Shown piece after piece: positions 7,803 through 14,845 of a DNA stretch of 15,794 nucleotides. Numbering within the stretch: position 1 is the stretch's first letter; each line of letters opens with the position of its first letter. Below the pieces are notes generated by a model, which worked only from the letters and a program-made list of their open reading frames with translations, had not been told where the DNA came from and searched no databases. Source of the stretch: DASYXT01 sp035934555 (GTDB taxonomy: Bacteria; Verrucomicrobiota; Verrucomicrobiia; Limisphaerales; UBA8199); assembly GCA_035934555.1 (NCBI GenBank), contig DASYXT010000032.1, positions 1 to 15,794 of the forward strand, given 5' to 3'. The translations under genes and the position numbers were made by a program.

Positions 7803-7862
7803 ATACGAGCAGAATAACGTGTTTGCTCCGCGGGGTAAAGACACCACCAAACCAGCCTGAGA

Positions 7863-8972
7863 CTACCTCAGAACACTTGCGGGGGACGGGGCGTCGTTGC
7901 CCACGGCGCCCCAACCGGCAGGCGAACCGGCGAGTTTGATCCTTTGATTCTCTATCCGTTTGAGATCATTTACGCCCAGCTCCAGCAAGACGGCATTATT
8001 GTAGAGGTCAGTATTGGGGGTCACACTGGGCGCCCCGGCAAGCTGGCGCTGCTTTTCCAGGTCTTTAAGCGAGAGAGTGTCCAGCGCGACCGGGTCGCGG
8101 CTGAACCGCAGTTCGTTCAGCGCAGTCGAGTAGTGCAACAGGCTTTGTTCGCTGCCCTCGTACTGGCACAGCACCGCGTCGGTGACATTGAGAACGACTT
8201 TGTCGCTGAGCGACGCCATCGCATAAATTTCAGGCACCGCGCGCGCCATGCGCGCCGGATCCATTTCAAACCGGTTAAAATTATCAACACTGCCCGCCGC
8301 CAGGCTATACAGGTTGCCCGTCACCCCCGCCGTATTGTGGTTTAGCAGAGGTGTCACGTTGATAATTCGCGTCAAATCGTGGCTGACGAGGTTCGAGACA
8401 AAAGACTTTCGGCCGACACCTGCGCCCTTCTTCTCAAATTCATAGTCGCCCCAGACCAGGTCGCCAATGATTGGGTTGTCATAAAAATTCGTGGAGTCAG
8501 AGCCGGATTGAGCGCTGCCCGCGACGCGCACGCCGTAGCGAGCGCCCAGCGCCAAGAACCCCGCCAGCCGCAAATCGTCCGCTTGCTTATCCCAAATAAC
8601 GATGTTCCGGGGCGGCAAACCAGCGGCCAACAGCGCCTCGACGATACCAGCCACCACTGAAGGGCGTGTGCCGCTATTGGGACCGGGCCGGCAATACACC
8701 TTGATGCCAACCACATCCTGCGTGCTGACCAAACTGCGCATTGCCTCGGCTGGCGTTGCTCGGCCGGTTAGGTTGGTCAGGCCGCAACGCACCATACCCT
8801 TGATCACTTCCGGCCGCGCATGAAACGCCTCGGTTGCGTCGGGGTCGTACACCGTCACGACGCGCACCCGGGGCCCGGTAGCGTCAGGCAGCAGCGGGTC
8901 GGCGGCACGCACCGCCGCCGGCGCAAGCAACAGCAAAACCACGGCGAACAAGGCGAACCCCAGGCAAAACAT
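7863..8972 (-). CDS. Exported DUF362-domain protein
   Basis: This is a 369-residue protein. The start is ATG 8972, which has AGGAG 11 bases upstream and opens a signal peptide (MFCLGFALFAVVLLLLAPAA, cleavage after VRA near residue 23). An ATG at 9059 would add 29 polar residues and overlap the divergent gene. The DUF362 core is seen at about residues 85-130: DVVGIKVYCRPGPNSGTRP followed by VVAGIVEALLAAGLP and NIVIWDK. Later parts include RIINVTPLLNHNTAG and SDKVVLNVTDAVLCQYEG. Many DUF362 proteins carry a 4Fe-4S ferredoxin domain. This one has no CxxCxxC motif, and only three cysteines in the mature chain. The DUF362 function is unproven. Its downstream neighbour is the exported TIGR03790-like protein, which suggests a shared periplasmic or surface task. 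Confidence 0.85.
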   Translation of the reverse strand: MFCLGFALFAVVLLLLAPAAVRAADPLLPDATGPRVRVVTVYDPDATEAFHARPEVIKGMVRCGLTNLTGRATPAEAMRSLVSTQDVVGIKVYCRPGPNSGTRPSVVAGIVEALLAAGLPPRNIVIWDKQADDLRLAGFLALGARYGVRVAGSAQSGSDSTNFYDNPIIGDLVWGDYEFEKKGAGVGRKSFVSNLVSHDLTRIINVTPLLNHNTAGVTGNLYSLAAGSVDNFNRFEMDPARMARAVPEIYAMASLSDKVVLNVTDAVLCQYEGSEQSLLHYSTALNELRFSRDPVALDTLSLKDLEKQRQLAGAPSVTPNTDLYNNAVLLELGVNDLKRIENQRIKLAGSPAGWGAVGNDAPSPASVLR

Positions 8973-9062
8973 TCGCGCCCGCGCTCCTGTGGGGAGCCGG
9001 GTAGCGGGTTTAAACTGTGCCTTTCTTGACACTGCGAACAGCGAATGATACCACCACAACCG

Positions 9063-10913
9063 ATGCCGACCATCAAAAATCAGGTCGGAAAAAGTCTCAC
9101 CCTTTTTCTGGCTGCTGTCACGTTCTTTACCGCTTGTGGCCCACCGGGACCACGAGCGTTATTGCGCGGCCGGAAACTGCTCGAACAGGGAAAATACGCG
9201 CAAGCGGAGGAAAAGTTCCGCGAGGCCGCGGGGTTGCTGGGCAACACGAACGCGCAGGCGCTTAACTATTTGGGCCTGGCCTGCCACCACGCCGGTCAAG
9301 GCGCCGACGCCGAACGCGCCTATCAACGAGCCCTTGTGCTCGACCCCGACCTCGCCGAAGCGCGCTTCAACCTCGGTTGCCTGTACTTGGAAGAAAACCA
9401 ATGCGAACAAGCCAAGGCCGAATTCACGGCATTTACGTTGCGCCGGAGCAATGTGCCGGAAGGTTGGGTTCAACTCGGCACAGCGGAATTGCGCGCCGGC
9501 GAAATCGCTCCGCCGCATGCACGGCCCGCTGAATTCGCGGCGGCGGAACGCAGTTTCACCCAGGCGCTGCGCCTTAGCCCTAAAGATGCGGAGGCTCTCA
9601 CCGGGATGGGGCTCGTCAAAGTGCGCCGGGGCAACCCTGCGGATGCAGCGCAATGGTTCTCCAAGGCAGCGGCGGAACAGCCGGGATATCCGCCGGCGCT
9701 TTTGAATCTGGCCATTGTTCAGCAGCAGTTCCTGAATAACCCTTCGCAAGCTCTGAAAACCTATCAGCAGTACCTCGCGTTGAAACCAACGCCGGACAAT
9801 GCCGCTGCTGTCCAGGCCGTCATGCGCCAAATCCAGGTGAGCCTGCAACCCGCGCCCACTTACACGGTAACCAGACCCTTATCGCCTGCGGTCCCCAACG
9901 CCGAGCCCGTGCGGCCCATACCGGCTCCGCCCGCCCGTGCCGCCGTGACCCCGGCCGCCCCCGCGACAAACTCGATGCGGCTCGCCCGCAGCAACCCTGC
10001 TCAAAATGAACAAACTCCCGCACGAGTCGAAAGCAGTAACGTCGTTGCGCGCTCGCCAACGACTAACACCTCGAAGCCTGCGCCTGCCAACCCGCCGCCG
10101 GTTGAGGTGGTGACCGTGCCGAGCGAAGCGCCAATCCAGGCGGCTCAGGATTCCGCTCCTGGGTCGCCCTCAAGCAGCACCGCATCCGGAGCTTCCACCT
10201 CCACCACTGGTACAGGAGCCGACAACACCGCCAAAGCTCAGAAGCACGGCTTCTTGCATCGCTTGAACCCTGCGGTGCTGTTCAGTTCCGGCGCCGGCTC
10301 GTCTGCCGCGTCTCCTGCGTCGCTAACAAATGCTTCGACACCGGCCGTGGCGCAGCATGCGTCGGCCGAGAGCGCCAGAGCCGCGGGGGACCTGCCTCGT
10401 ATGGCGCGGTATCAGTACCACGCGCCGGCCAAACTTGCGCGGGGCAACCGCGCTGAGGCCGAGCGCGCGTTTGCGCAAGGGGTCCAGGCACAAGAAGCGC
10501 AGCGCCTGCAGGAAGCTATCCAAGGTTATCGCCGCGCGGCGCAACTGGACCCGAGTTTCTTTGATGTGCATTATAACCTTGGCCTGGCGGCGAGCCAAGC
10601 GGGCAACCTGCCATTGGCGCTGGGCGCCTATGAAGACGCGCTGGCGCTCCGCCCAGCCTCACTGGACGCCCGTTACAATTTTGCCCTCGCGCTGAAGCAG
10701 GCAGGTTATTACCTGGACGCGGCGCAGGAACTCGAGAAACTGCTGACCTATTACCCTAATGACAGCCGGGCACACCTGGCGCTGGGCAATTTGCTGGCCC
10801 AGCAACTCAATGAACCCGACAAAGCCCGCCCCCACTATCTTAAGGTGCTGGAAAGCGATCCGCGAAATCCTCAAGCCGGGGCGATCCGTTATTGGCTCAC
10901 CGCCGGCCAATGA
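9063..10913 (+). CDS. TPR-repeat lipoprotein
   Basis: This 616-residue protein has a probable lipoprotein signal: KSLTLFLAAVTFFTAC, with Cys25 as the lipidation site. The lipobox is FTAC, a weak match because position -3 is Phe. I prefer ATG 9063 to ATG 9045 because 9045 adds only MIPPQP and neither has a good ribosome site. An N-terminal TPR block spans about residues 35-255 (GKYAQAEEKFREAA; GADAERAYQRALVLDPD; AERSFTQALRLSPKDAEA). Next is a disordered Pro/Ala/Ser/Thr linker (about 255-430) with a conserved-looking insert GFLHRLNPAVLF. A second TPR block runs from about 440 to the end (EAIQGYRRAAQLDPS; ALGAYEDALALRPAS; ARPHYLKVLESDPRNPQAG). It is probably a scaffold in the envelope, on the periplasmic face. 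It is divergent from the DUF362 gene and its stop begins the tandem repeat array. Confidence 0.85.
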   Translation: MPTIKNQVGKSLTLFLAAVTFFTACGPPGPRALLRGRKLLEQGKYAQAEEKFREAAGLLGNTNAQALNYLGLACHHAGQGADAERAYQRALVLDPDLAEARFNLGCLYLEENQCEQAKAEFTAFTLRRSNVPEGWVQLGTAELRAGEIAPPHARPAEFAAAERSFTQALRLSPKDAEALTGMGLVKVRRGNPADAAQWFSKAAAEQPGYPPALLNLAIVQQQFLNNPSQALKTYQQYLALKPTPDNAAAVQAVMRQIQVSLQPAPTYTVTRPLSPAVPNAEPVRPIPAPPARAAVTPAAPATNSMRLARSNPAQNEQTPARVESSNVVARSPTTNTSKPAPANPPPVEVVTVPSEAPIQAAQDSAPGSPSSSTASGASTSTTGTGADNTAKAQKHGFLHRLNPAVLFSSGAGSSAASPASLTNASTPAVAQHASAESARAAGDLPRMARYQYHAPAKLARGNRAEAERAFAQGVQAQEAQRLQEAIQGYRRAAQLDPSFFDVHYNLGLAASQAGNLPLALGAYEDALALRPASLDARYNFALALKQAGYYLDAAQELEKLLTYYPNDSRAHLALGNLLAQQLNEPDKARPHYLKVLESDPRNPQAGAIRYWLTAGQ

Positions 10914-11016
10914 GGGCCAGCCGGTGTTTTACAGAAGATAACGAAAGACTTGAACAGGAGGAAACGGAGATTTCTTAATGGCTCCGTGTTCTCTGTTCTC
11001 TCCTGTTCAATTCCTT

Positions 11017-11354
11017 TTACAAGTTAGCTCGAACCGCGTCGAAGAATCTCTTGCCGGCGGCGGGCAATGAGGGCCGGACTTGAACAGGAGGAAACGGAGG
11101 CAACGGAGATTTCTTAATGGCTCTGTGTTCTCTGTTCTCTCCTGTTCAATTCCTTTTACAAGTTGGCTCGAACCGCGTCGAAGAATTTCTTGCCGGCGCC
11201 GGGCAATGAGGGCCAGCCGGTGTTTTACAGAAGATAACGAAAGACTTGAACAGGAGGAAACGGAGATTTCTTAATGGCTCTGTTTACTCTGTTCCCTCCT
11301 GTTCAATTCCTTTTACAAGTTCGCCCGAACCGCGTCGAAGAATTTCTTGCCGGC
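11017..11354 (-). pseudogene. Three spare 13-codon tails of the helicase gene
   Basis: At 11017-11058, 11156-11197 and 11313-11354 the minus strand encodes the same last residues and stop as the true helicase gene end (11470-11511). They read AGKRFFDAVRANL, AGKKFFDAVRANL and AGKKFFDAVRANL, each followed by TAA. No upstream helicase sequence accompanies them, so they are not separate genes. All four tails are 42 bases with no indel and no internal stop. Three of the four variable sites are synonymous third positions, and the fourth swaps Arg and Lys. Confidence 0.75.
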
Positions 11355-11398
11355 GCCGGCCAATGAGGGCCAGCCGGTGTTTTACAGAAGATAACGAA

Positions 11399-11467
11399 AG
11401 AATTGAACAGGAGGAAACGGAGATTTCTTAATGGCTCTGTGTTCTCTGTTCTCTCCTGTTCAATTCC
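11399..11467. terminator. Palindromic core of repeat unit 4, probable bidirectional terminator
   Basis: GAATTGAACAGGAG (11400-11413) is matched by CTCCTGTTCAATTC (11453-11466), 14 perfect base pairs. A T-rich TTTT follows on the plus side, and the adjoining helicase stop is at 11470. Units 1-3 have the same dyad with 11 perfect pairs at 10950-11010, 11080-11149 and 11246-11306. Inside the arms are related words (AACGGAG against CTCTGTG) that can extend the stem. The location between two convergent genes suits a shared terminator. Confidence 0.55.
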
Positions 11468-11469
11468 TT

Positions 11470-13512
11470 TTACAAGTTAGCTCGAACCGCGTCGAAGAAT
11501 CTTTTGCCGGCGTCAACCGTGACGGGTTGGCGAGCTTTTTCATCGGCGTGTTCGACCAACTCCGGTGGCAATTCGTGCAGGAATTGCGAAGGATGACACG
11601 GCGAGGCCTGGCCGTACTTCTTGCGGCTGCTGCAATGACTTAAGGTCAGCGTCTGCATCGCGCGGGTTACCGCGACATAAAACAGCCGGCGCTCTTCATC
11701 GAGCGTTCCCTCCTGTTTGGAGCGGGAATGAGGCAACAGCCCTTCCTCCAAACCGACAATGTGGACGTGGGGAAACTCCAATCCCTTGCAGCTATGCATT
11801 GTGATCAGCGTCACGGCATTATCCGGCCCCTCATCCTGGTCCTCGTGTTCCGAGTCCAAAGTAATGTCCTCCAGGAAATTCTGGAGCCGGTCAGCCGGCG
11901 CGGCCGCGGCCTGACTCGTCGAGTCCATTGACGCCATCAACTCTTTTAGATTCCGGATGCGGGCTTCGGCAGCTTCGGGAGTTTTTTCACCCCGGCGCAG
12001 TTCCTGGAAATATCCGATGCGGTCGAGAAACCGATCAGCCCACAAACCGAGCTGGAAAGTTCCCGGCCCGGCCGAGTCATTGCTGTCACTCAATTGGCTG
12101 CGTGTGCCTTCGACGAGTTGGACAAACTGTTCGACGGAGTTTCGCGTGACCGCCACCAGCGCCGTGGTGACCACGGGGTTTTTCATGACGGCGAATACGG
12201 AGCACTTGCGTTCCTGGCTGGCGGCCAGCAACCGTTGCATCGTGGTGTCGCTCAAGCCGCGCGCGGGAACGTTGGCAATCCGCAGCAGACTCACATCGTC
12301 GTGGGGATTGAGCAGCATTTTGAGATAGGCGACGAAGTCCCGCACCTCGCGCCGATCGAAGAAGCTCTGGCCGCCCACCAGGTGGTAACGCACGCTTGCC
12401 TGGCGCAACGCCGTCTCGAGCGGCCGCGACTGGATGTTGGTCCGGAACAGGATCGCCTGGTCAGACCACGGCACACGATTGGCCACCCGCGCATATTCGA
12501 TTTCCTCGACGACGCTCCGCGCTTCGGCTTCGTCGTCGCCAAAAGTCTGCAGCACGATTTTGGGTCCCTGCCCTTTATCGGACCAGAGCTGTTTGCCGCG
12601 CCGGCGTTGGTTGTGGCGGATCAGCGCGTTAGCGGCGTTGAGGATGGTATTGGTCGAGCGATAATTCTGCTCCAGCTTTATCACTTTGACTTCCGGGAAG
12701 TGTTTTTCCATGTCCAGGAGGTTGGTGATCTCGGCGCCGCGCCAGCCGTAAATGCTCTGGTCGTCATCGCCTACGACACAGAGGTTCCGGTGCTCCCGCG
12801 TCAGCGCATAGACGAGTTGGAACTGCGGTAAGTTAGTGTCCTGGTATTCATCGACCATGATATAGCGGTATTTGGCGCGGCAGGCTTCGAGCGCGTCCGG
12901 ATGCTCCGTGAAGAGGCGCAAGGTCAGCAGGAGCAGATCGTCAAAATCAACCGCGTTACAAGCGCGCAGCGCCGACTCATACCGTGACCGGATGTGCTCG
13001 GCCATCGCGCGCAGGCTCTCATCGGCGAAAATCGCCGCCCGCGGGCCACCGTTCTTCAACCGGCTCAGCAAGCTCAACAAGGCTGCCGGATCGGTTTTTT
13101 CCCCTTTCGCCGAGATTTGGGCGAGGATTTTTTTGACCACGCCTAATTGCTCGGCTTCATCGTAAATAACGAAATTGCGTTTGTAGCCGAGTTTCTCGAT
13201 GTGCTGCCGCAGGATACGCACACAAAGGGAGTGAAACGTGCAGAGCGTCGGGCGCGCTTCGTTCTCGGCAGTCGCGCCACGCGGACGCGGCACTAGCTTT
13301 CTCACGCGCTCCTGCATCTCGCGGGCGGCTTTGTTGGTGAACGTCACGGCCAGAATTTGCCCCGGAGGCACGCCGCGCTCGATGAGCTGCGCGATGCGGT
13401 AGGTAATCACGCGCGTCTTGCCGGTCCCGGCTCCGGCAAGGATCAGCACCGGTCCCTTGAGGGTCTCGACGGCCTGGCGTTGCGGCGTGTTTAGTGAACT
13501 TAAATTCAACAT
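11470..13512 (-). CDS. UvrD/PcrA/Rep-type superfamily 1 DNA helicase
   Basis: This 680-residue ATP-dependent 3'-5' helicase, with all SF1A motifs, unwinds DNA in repair or in replication restart. The Q-motif LNTPQRQAV is at 7-15 and Walker A is AGAGTGKT at 26-33. Motif II is VDEYQDTN at 220-227 and motif III GDDDQSIYGWRGA at 248-260. Motif IV (LEQNYRST) is at 280-287, motif V (TMHSCKGLEF) at 571-580 and motif VI (YVAVTRA) at 612-618. Its length is nearer Rep (673) than UvrD or PcrA (720-740), and the C-terminal RNA-polymerase-binding extension of the latter is absent. I leave the symbol blank because uvrD, pcrA and rep cannot be separated here. No Shine-Dalgarno sequence precedes the ATG. Its final 13 codons are duplicated three times downstream. 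Confidence 0.96.
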   Translation of the reverse strand: MLNLSSLNTPQRQAVETLKGPVLILAGAGTGKTRVITYRIAQLIERGVPPGQILAVTFTNKAAREMQERVRKLVPRPRGATAENEARPTLCTFHSLCVRILRQHIEKLGYKRNFVIYDEAEQLGVVKKILAQISAKGEKTDPAALLSLLSRLKNGGPRAAIFADESLRAMAEHIRSRYESALRACNAVDFDDLLLLTLRLFTEHPDALEACRAKYRYIMVDEYQDTNLPQFQLVYALTREHRNLCVVGDDDQSIYGWRGAEITNLLDMEKHFPEVKVIKLEQNYRSTNTILNAANALIRHNQRRRGKQLWSDKGQGPKIVLQTFGDDEAEARSVVEEIEYARVANRVPWSDQAILFRTNIQSRPLETALRQASVRYHLVGGQSFFDRREVRDFVAYLKMLLNPHDDVSLLRIANVPARGLSDTTMQRLLAASQERKCSVFAVMKNPVVTTALVAVTRNSVEQFVQLVEGTRSQLSDSNDSAGPGTFQLGLWADRFLDRIGYFQELRRGEKTPEAAEARIRNLKELMASMDSTSQAAAAPADRLQNFLEDITLDSEHEDQDEGPDNAVTLITMHSCKGLEFPHVHIVGLEEGLLPHSRSKQEGTLDEERRLFYVAVTRAMQTLTLSHCSSRKKYGQASPCHPSQFLHELPPELVEHADEKARQPVTVDAGKRFFDAVRANL

Positions 13513-13679
13513 CGGTAGCGGAGTTTATTGGTCCGCATGATTGCCGCAAGACCGGAGGCGGGCCAACGGAATGGAATGTTGGAATTTTGGACATTAAGGG
13601 GAGAAATACCGCGAAGAATTACCCCGCAGCCCCGAACACAATTCGGGAAAAATGGAGTCCTGAGCTGATGCAAGCGGGA

Positions 13680-13729
13680 CCGGCACCAATGCGGGTTGTT
13701 CCAGACAAGCCTGGGCGCATTGGCGCCGG
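13680..13729. other. Long imperfect inverted repeat between the HTH and helicase genes
   Basis: CCGGCACCAATGCG (13680-13693) matches CGCATTGGCGCCGG (13716-13729) with one mismatch, leaving a 22-base loop. It lies 30-79 bases past the HTH stop at 13759. A 3'-end structure for the HTH transcript is the simplest reading. The long loop and 14-bp arms would also fit a dispersed palindrome. The rest of 13513-13758 contains no credible gene. Confidence 0.45.
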
Positions 13730-13758
13730 TGCTCCCGTGCCCGTCGAGCGAGAGGGCC

Positions 13759-14682
13759 TTAGATAATATTCTTTAAATTGTCAAAGAGCACTGACCGGTT
13801 GGACGGCTGGTGAGCCGGAACTGGCAAAAGTAGTGATTCATGGACCCGCGGATTCTTGCAGTTGTCGGGATTTTCTGCTGGGGCTTGATTCACCTTGATT
13901 AGGCTTGATGGGGCGGCGAGGTCGGCCGGGGCGTTGTTGGAGGGATGGATTGCTGGATTATTGCAGTTGTCAGGATTTTCTGCTGGGGCTTGATTCACCT
14001 TGATTTGGCTTGATGGGGCGGCGAGGTCGGCCGAGGCGTTGTTGGAGGGATGGATTGCTGGATTCTTGCAGTTGGCGGAATTTTCTGCTGGGGCTTGATT
14101 CGCCTTGATTGGGCTTGATGGGGCGGCGAGGTCGGAGCGGGCCGCCAGGAGTTGCTGCTGGAGACGGTGTTTTTGGATTTTGAGTATGGAATCGGATTGG
14201 TGGCAAAGGGCGTGAATGACGTTGAGGTACTTGGATGGGGTGGACTGAAACAGGTTTTTGAGGGCCAGGTCCCCGTGCTCGCGGATGGCTTGAAAGAGTT
14301 GGAGGGCAGCGACATAGTTGCAAGCATGGCGCACGTTGGGAAGGTCGGGCTCGCCGCCTTCACGGAGGAGATCGATGACGGATTGGACGAGGGCTTTGGC
14401 GCGTTCGAGCTCCGCCTGTTGCTTGAGGTAATCCTGGTAGCCGCCTTGGACCCAGTTGGTGAGGTTCTGGGCATTGAGGCCTTTGCCGGCGTCGCCCAGT
14501 TCATCGATGATGACCCGAGCGGGCAGGCCATCATCGAGCATGCGGTTGAGCATGTCGCGGGTGGCTTTTGGGAGCCGGGCAATCTTGCCATTGCGGCGGA
14601 GGTTTTGGGTTTTGGATTGGGAGTTGGCGAATTCGGTGGCCAGGAGGTCGATTTCGGGACCGGAGATAGCAGTGGCGGGCAT
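13759..14682 (-). CDS. HTH protein resembling Mu gp27/DUF3486, with a tandem-repeat C-terminus
   Basis: This is a 307-residue protein. The N-terminal domain, about residues 30-175 (GKIARLPKATRDMLNRMLDDG at 32-52; ARVIIDELGDAGKGLNAQNLTNW at 55-77), has a 'LPK.vR..in.ml..g.....I...L...g......l..w' pattern. I recognise this as Mu gp27-like/DUF3486 helix-turn-helix, a phage protein class also found in bacteria. A helical middle follows (RAKALVQSVIDLLREGG; YVAALQLFQAIREHG). The C-terminal third is low-complexity, with three 35-residue repeats (184-283). No membrane segment or signal is present, so it is cytoplasmic and probably DNA-binding. No Shine-Dalgarno sequence precedes the ATG; a heptamer microsatellite occupies that place. 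It lies downstream of and in line with the sigma-like gene (163 bases between). It could instead be a phage terminase-like remnant. Confidence 0.7.
   Translation of the reverse strand: MPATAISGPEIDLLATEFANSQSKTQNLRRNGKIARLPKATRDMLNRMLDDGLPARVIIDELGDAGKGLNAQNLTNWVQGGYQDYLKQQAELERAKALVQSVIDLLREGGEPDLPNVRHACNYVAALQLFQAIREHGDLALKNLFQSTPSKYLNVIHALCHQSDSILKIQKHRLQQQLLAARSDLAAPSSPIKANQAPAENSANCKNPAIHPSNNASADLAAPSSQIKVNQAPAENPDNCNNPAIHPSNNAPADLAAPSSLIKVNQAPAENPDNCKNPRVHESLLLPVPAHQPSNRSVLFDNLKNII
13834..14133 (-). repeat. 105-bp in-frame tandem repeats in the HTH gene
   Basis: Three units run at 14029-14133, 13924-14028 and 13834-13923 (the last is partial). Each encodes DLAAPSS.IK.NQAPAEN..NC.NPAIHPSNNA.A, that is 35 residues. 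Units 2 and 3 are nearly identical and unit 1 has diverged more (ANSA for VNPD-type changes). Because 105 is a multiple of 3, unit number can change without breaking the frame. Confidence 0.9.
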
Positions 14683-14684
14683 GG

Positions 14685-14715
<31 letters not shown>

Positions 14716-14724
14716 GGGTAGTGT

Positions 14725-14766
14725 CTCTATCTATATTAGAGTCGGAAAGGCAGAAAAATCCGTCTC
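14725..14766 (-). promoter_or_regulatory. Candidate promoter and inverted-repeat operator of the HTH gene
   Basis: The minus strand reads TAATATAGA across 14738-14730, an AT-rich block in GC-rich DNA that could serve as a -10 element. No TTGACA-like -35 box is found at the usual distance. Overlapping it is the inverted repeat GAGTCGGA (14739-14746) and TCCGTCTC (14759-14766), with 7 of 8 pairs. CTCTA (14725-14729) against TAGAG (14737-14741) is a second small dyad around the AT block. Confidence 0.3.
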
Positions 14767-14845
14767 GGCAGGAAGAATTATTGGAACTGCATCACAAGTG
14801 GCTGGTGGTGAGGTGGATGACGGTGCGATTTTTCCAGGGAGGGGG

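Larger units (their letters stand above)
10914..11512. repeat. Four tandem copies of a 157-bp convergent gene boundary
   Basis: Units are 10914-11070 (157 bp), 11071-11209 (139), 11210-11366 (157) and 11367-11512 (146, merging into the helicase gene). Each reads GGGCCAGCCGG.., a palindromic core, a helicase-gene tail, then GCCGG(C/G)CAATGA, which is the TPR gene's last codons and stop. So the array is a repeated junction between two convergent genes. Unit 2 lacks about 28 bases near its left end and gains a 9-base GCAACGGAG. Copies differ by single bases; units 1 and 3 differ at about ten positions, so the duplication is not brand new. GCCGGC occurs at both original ends and twice over at junctions, which points to short-homology recombination. 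Confidence 0.9.

Noticed and set aside
9026..9054. TTGACA (9026-9031) as the promoter of the TPR gene
   Set aside because: No acceptable -10 at 16-18 bases, and the start codon would fall almost on the transcript start.
10924..11431. Short open frames within each repeat unit on the plus strand (RRKRRFLNGSV-like)
   Set aside because: They start at TTG in the palindrome, cross unit borders, and look alike only because the DNA is duplicated. They have no ribosome-site context or independent coding signal.
10914..11512. Possible CRISPR array
   Set aside because: Units are about 157 bp with no regular spacers, and the sequence between the identical parts is itself repeated. No cas gene is present.
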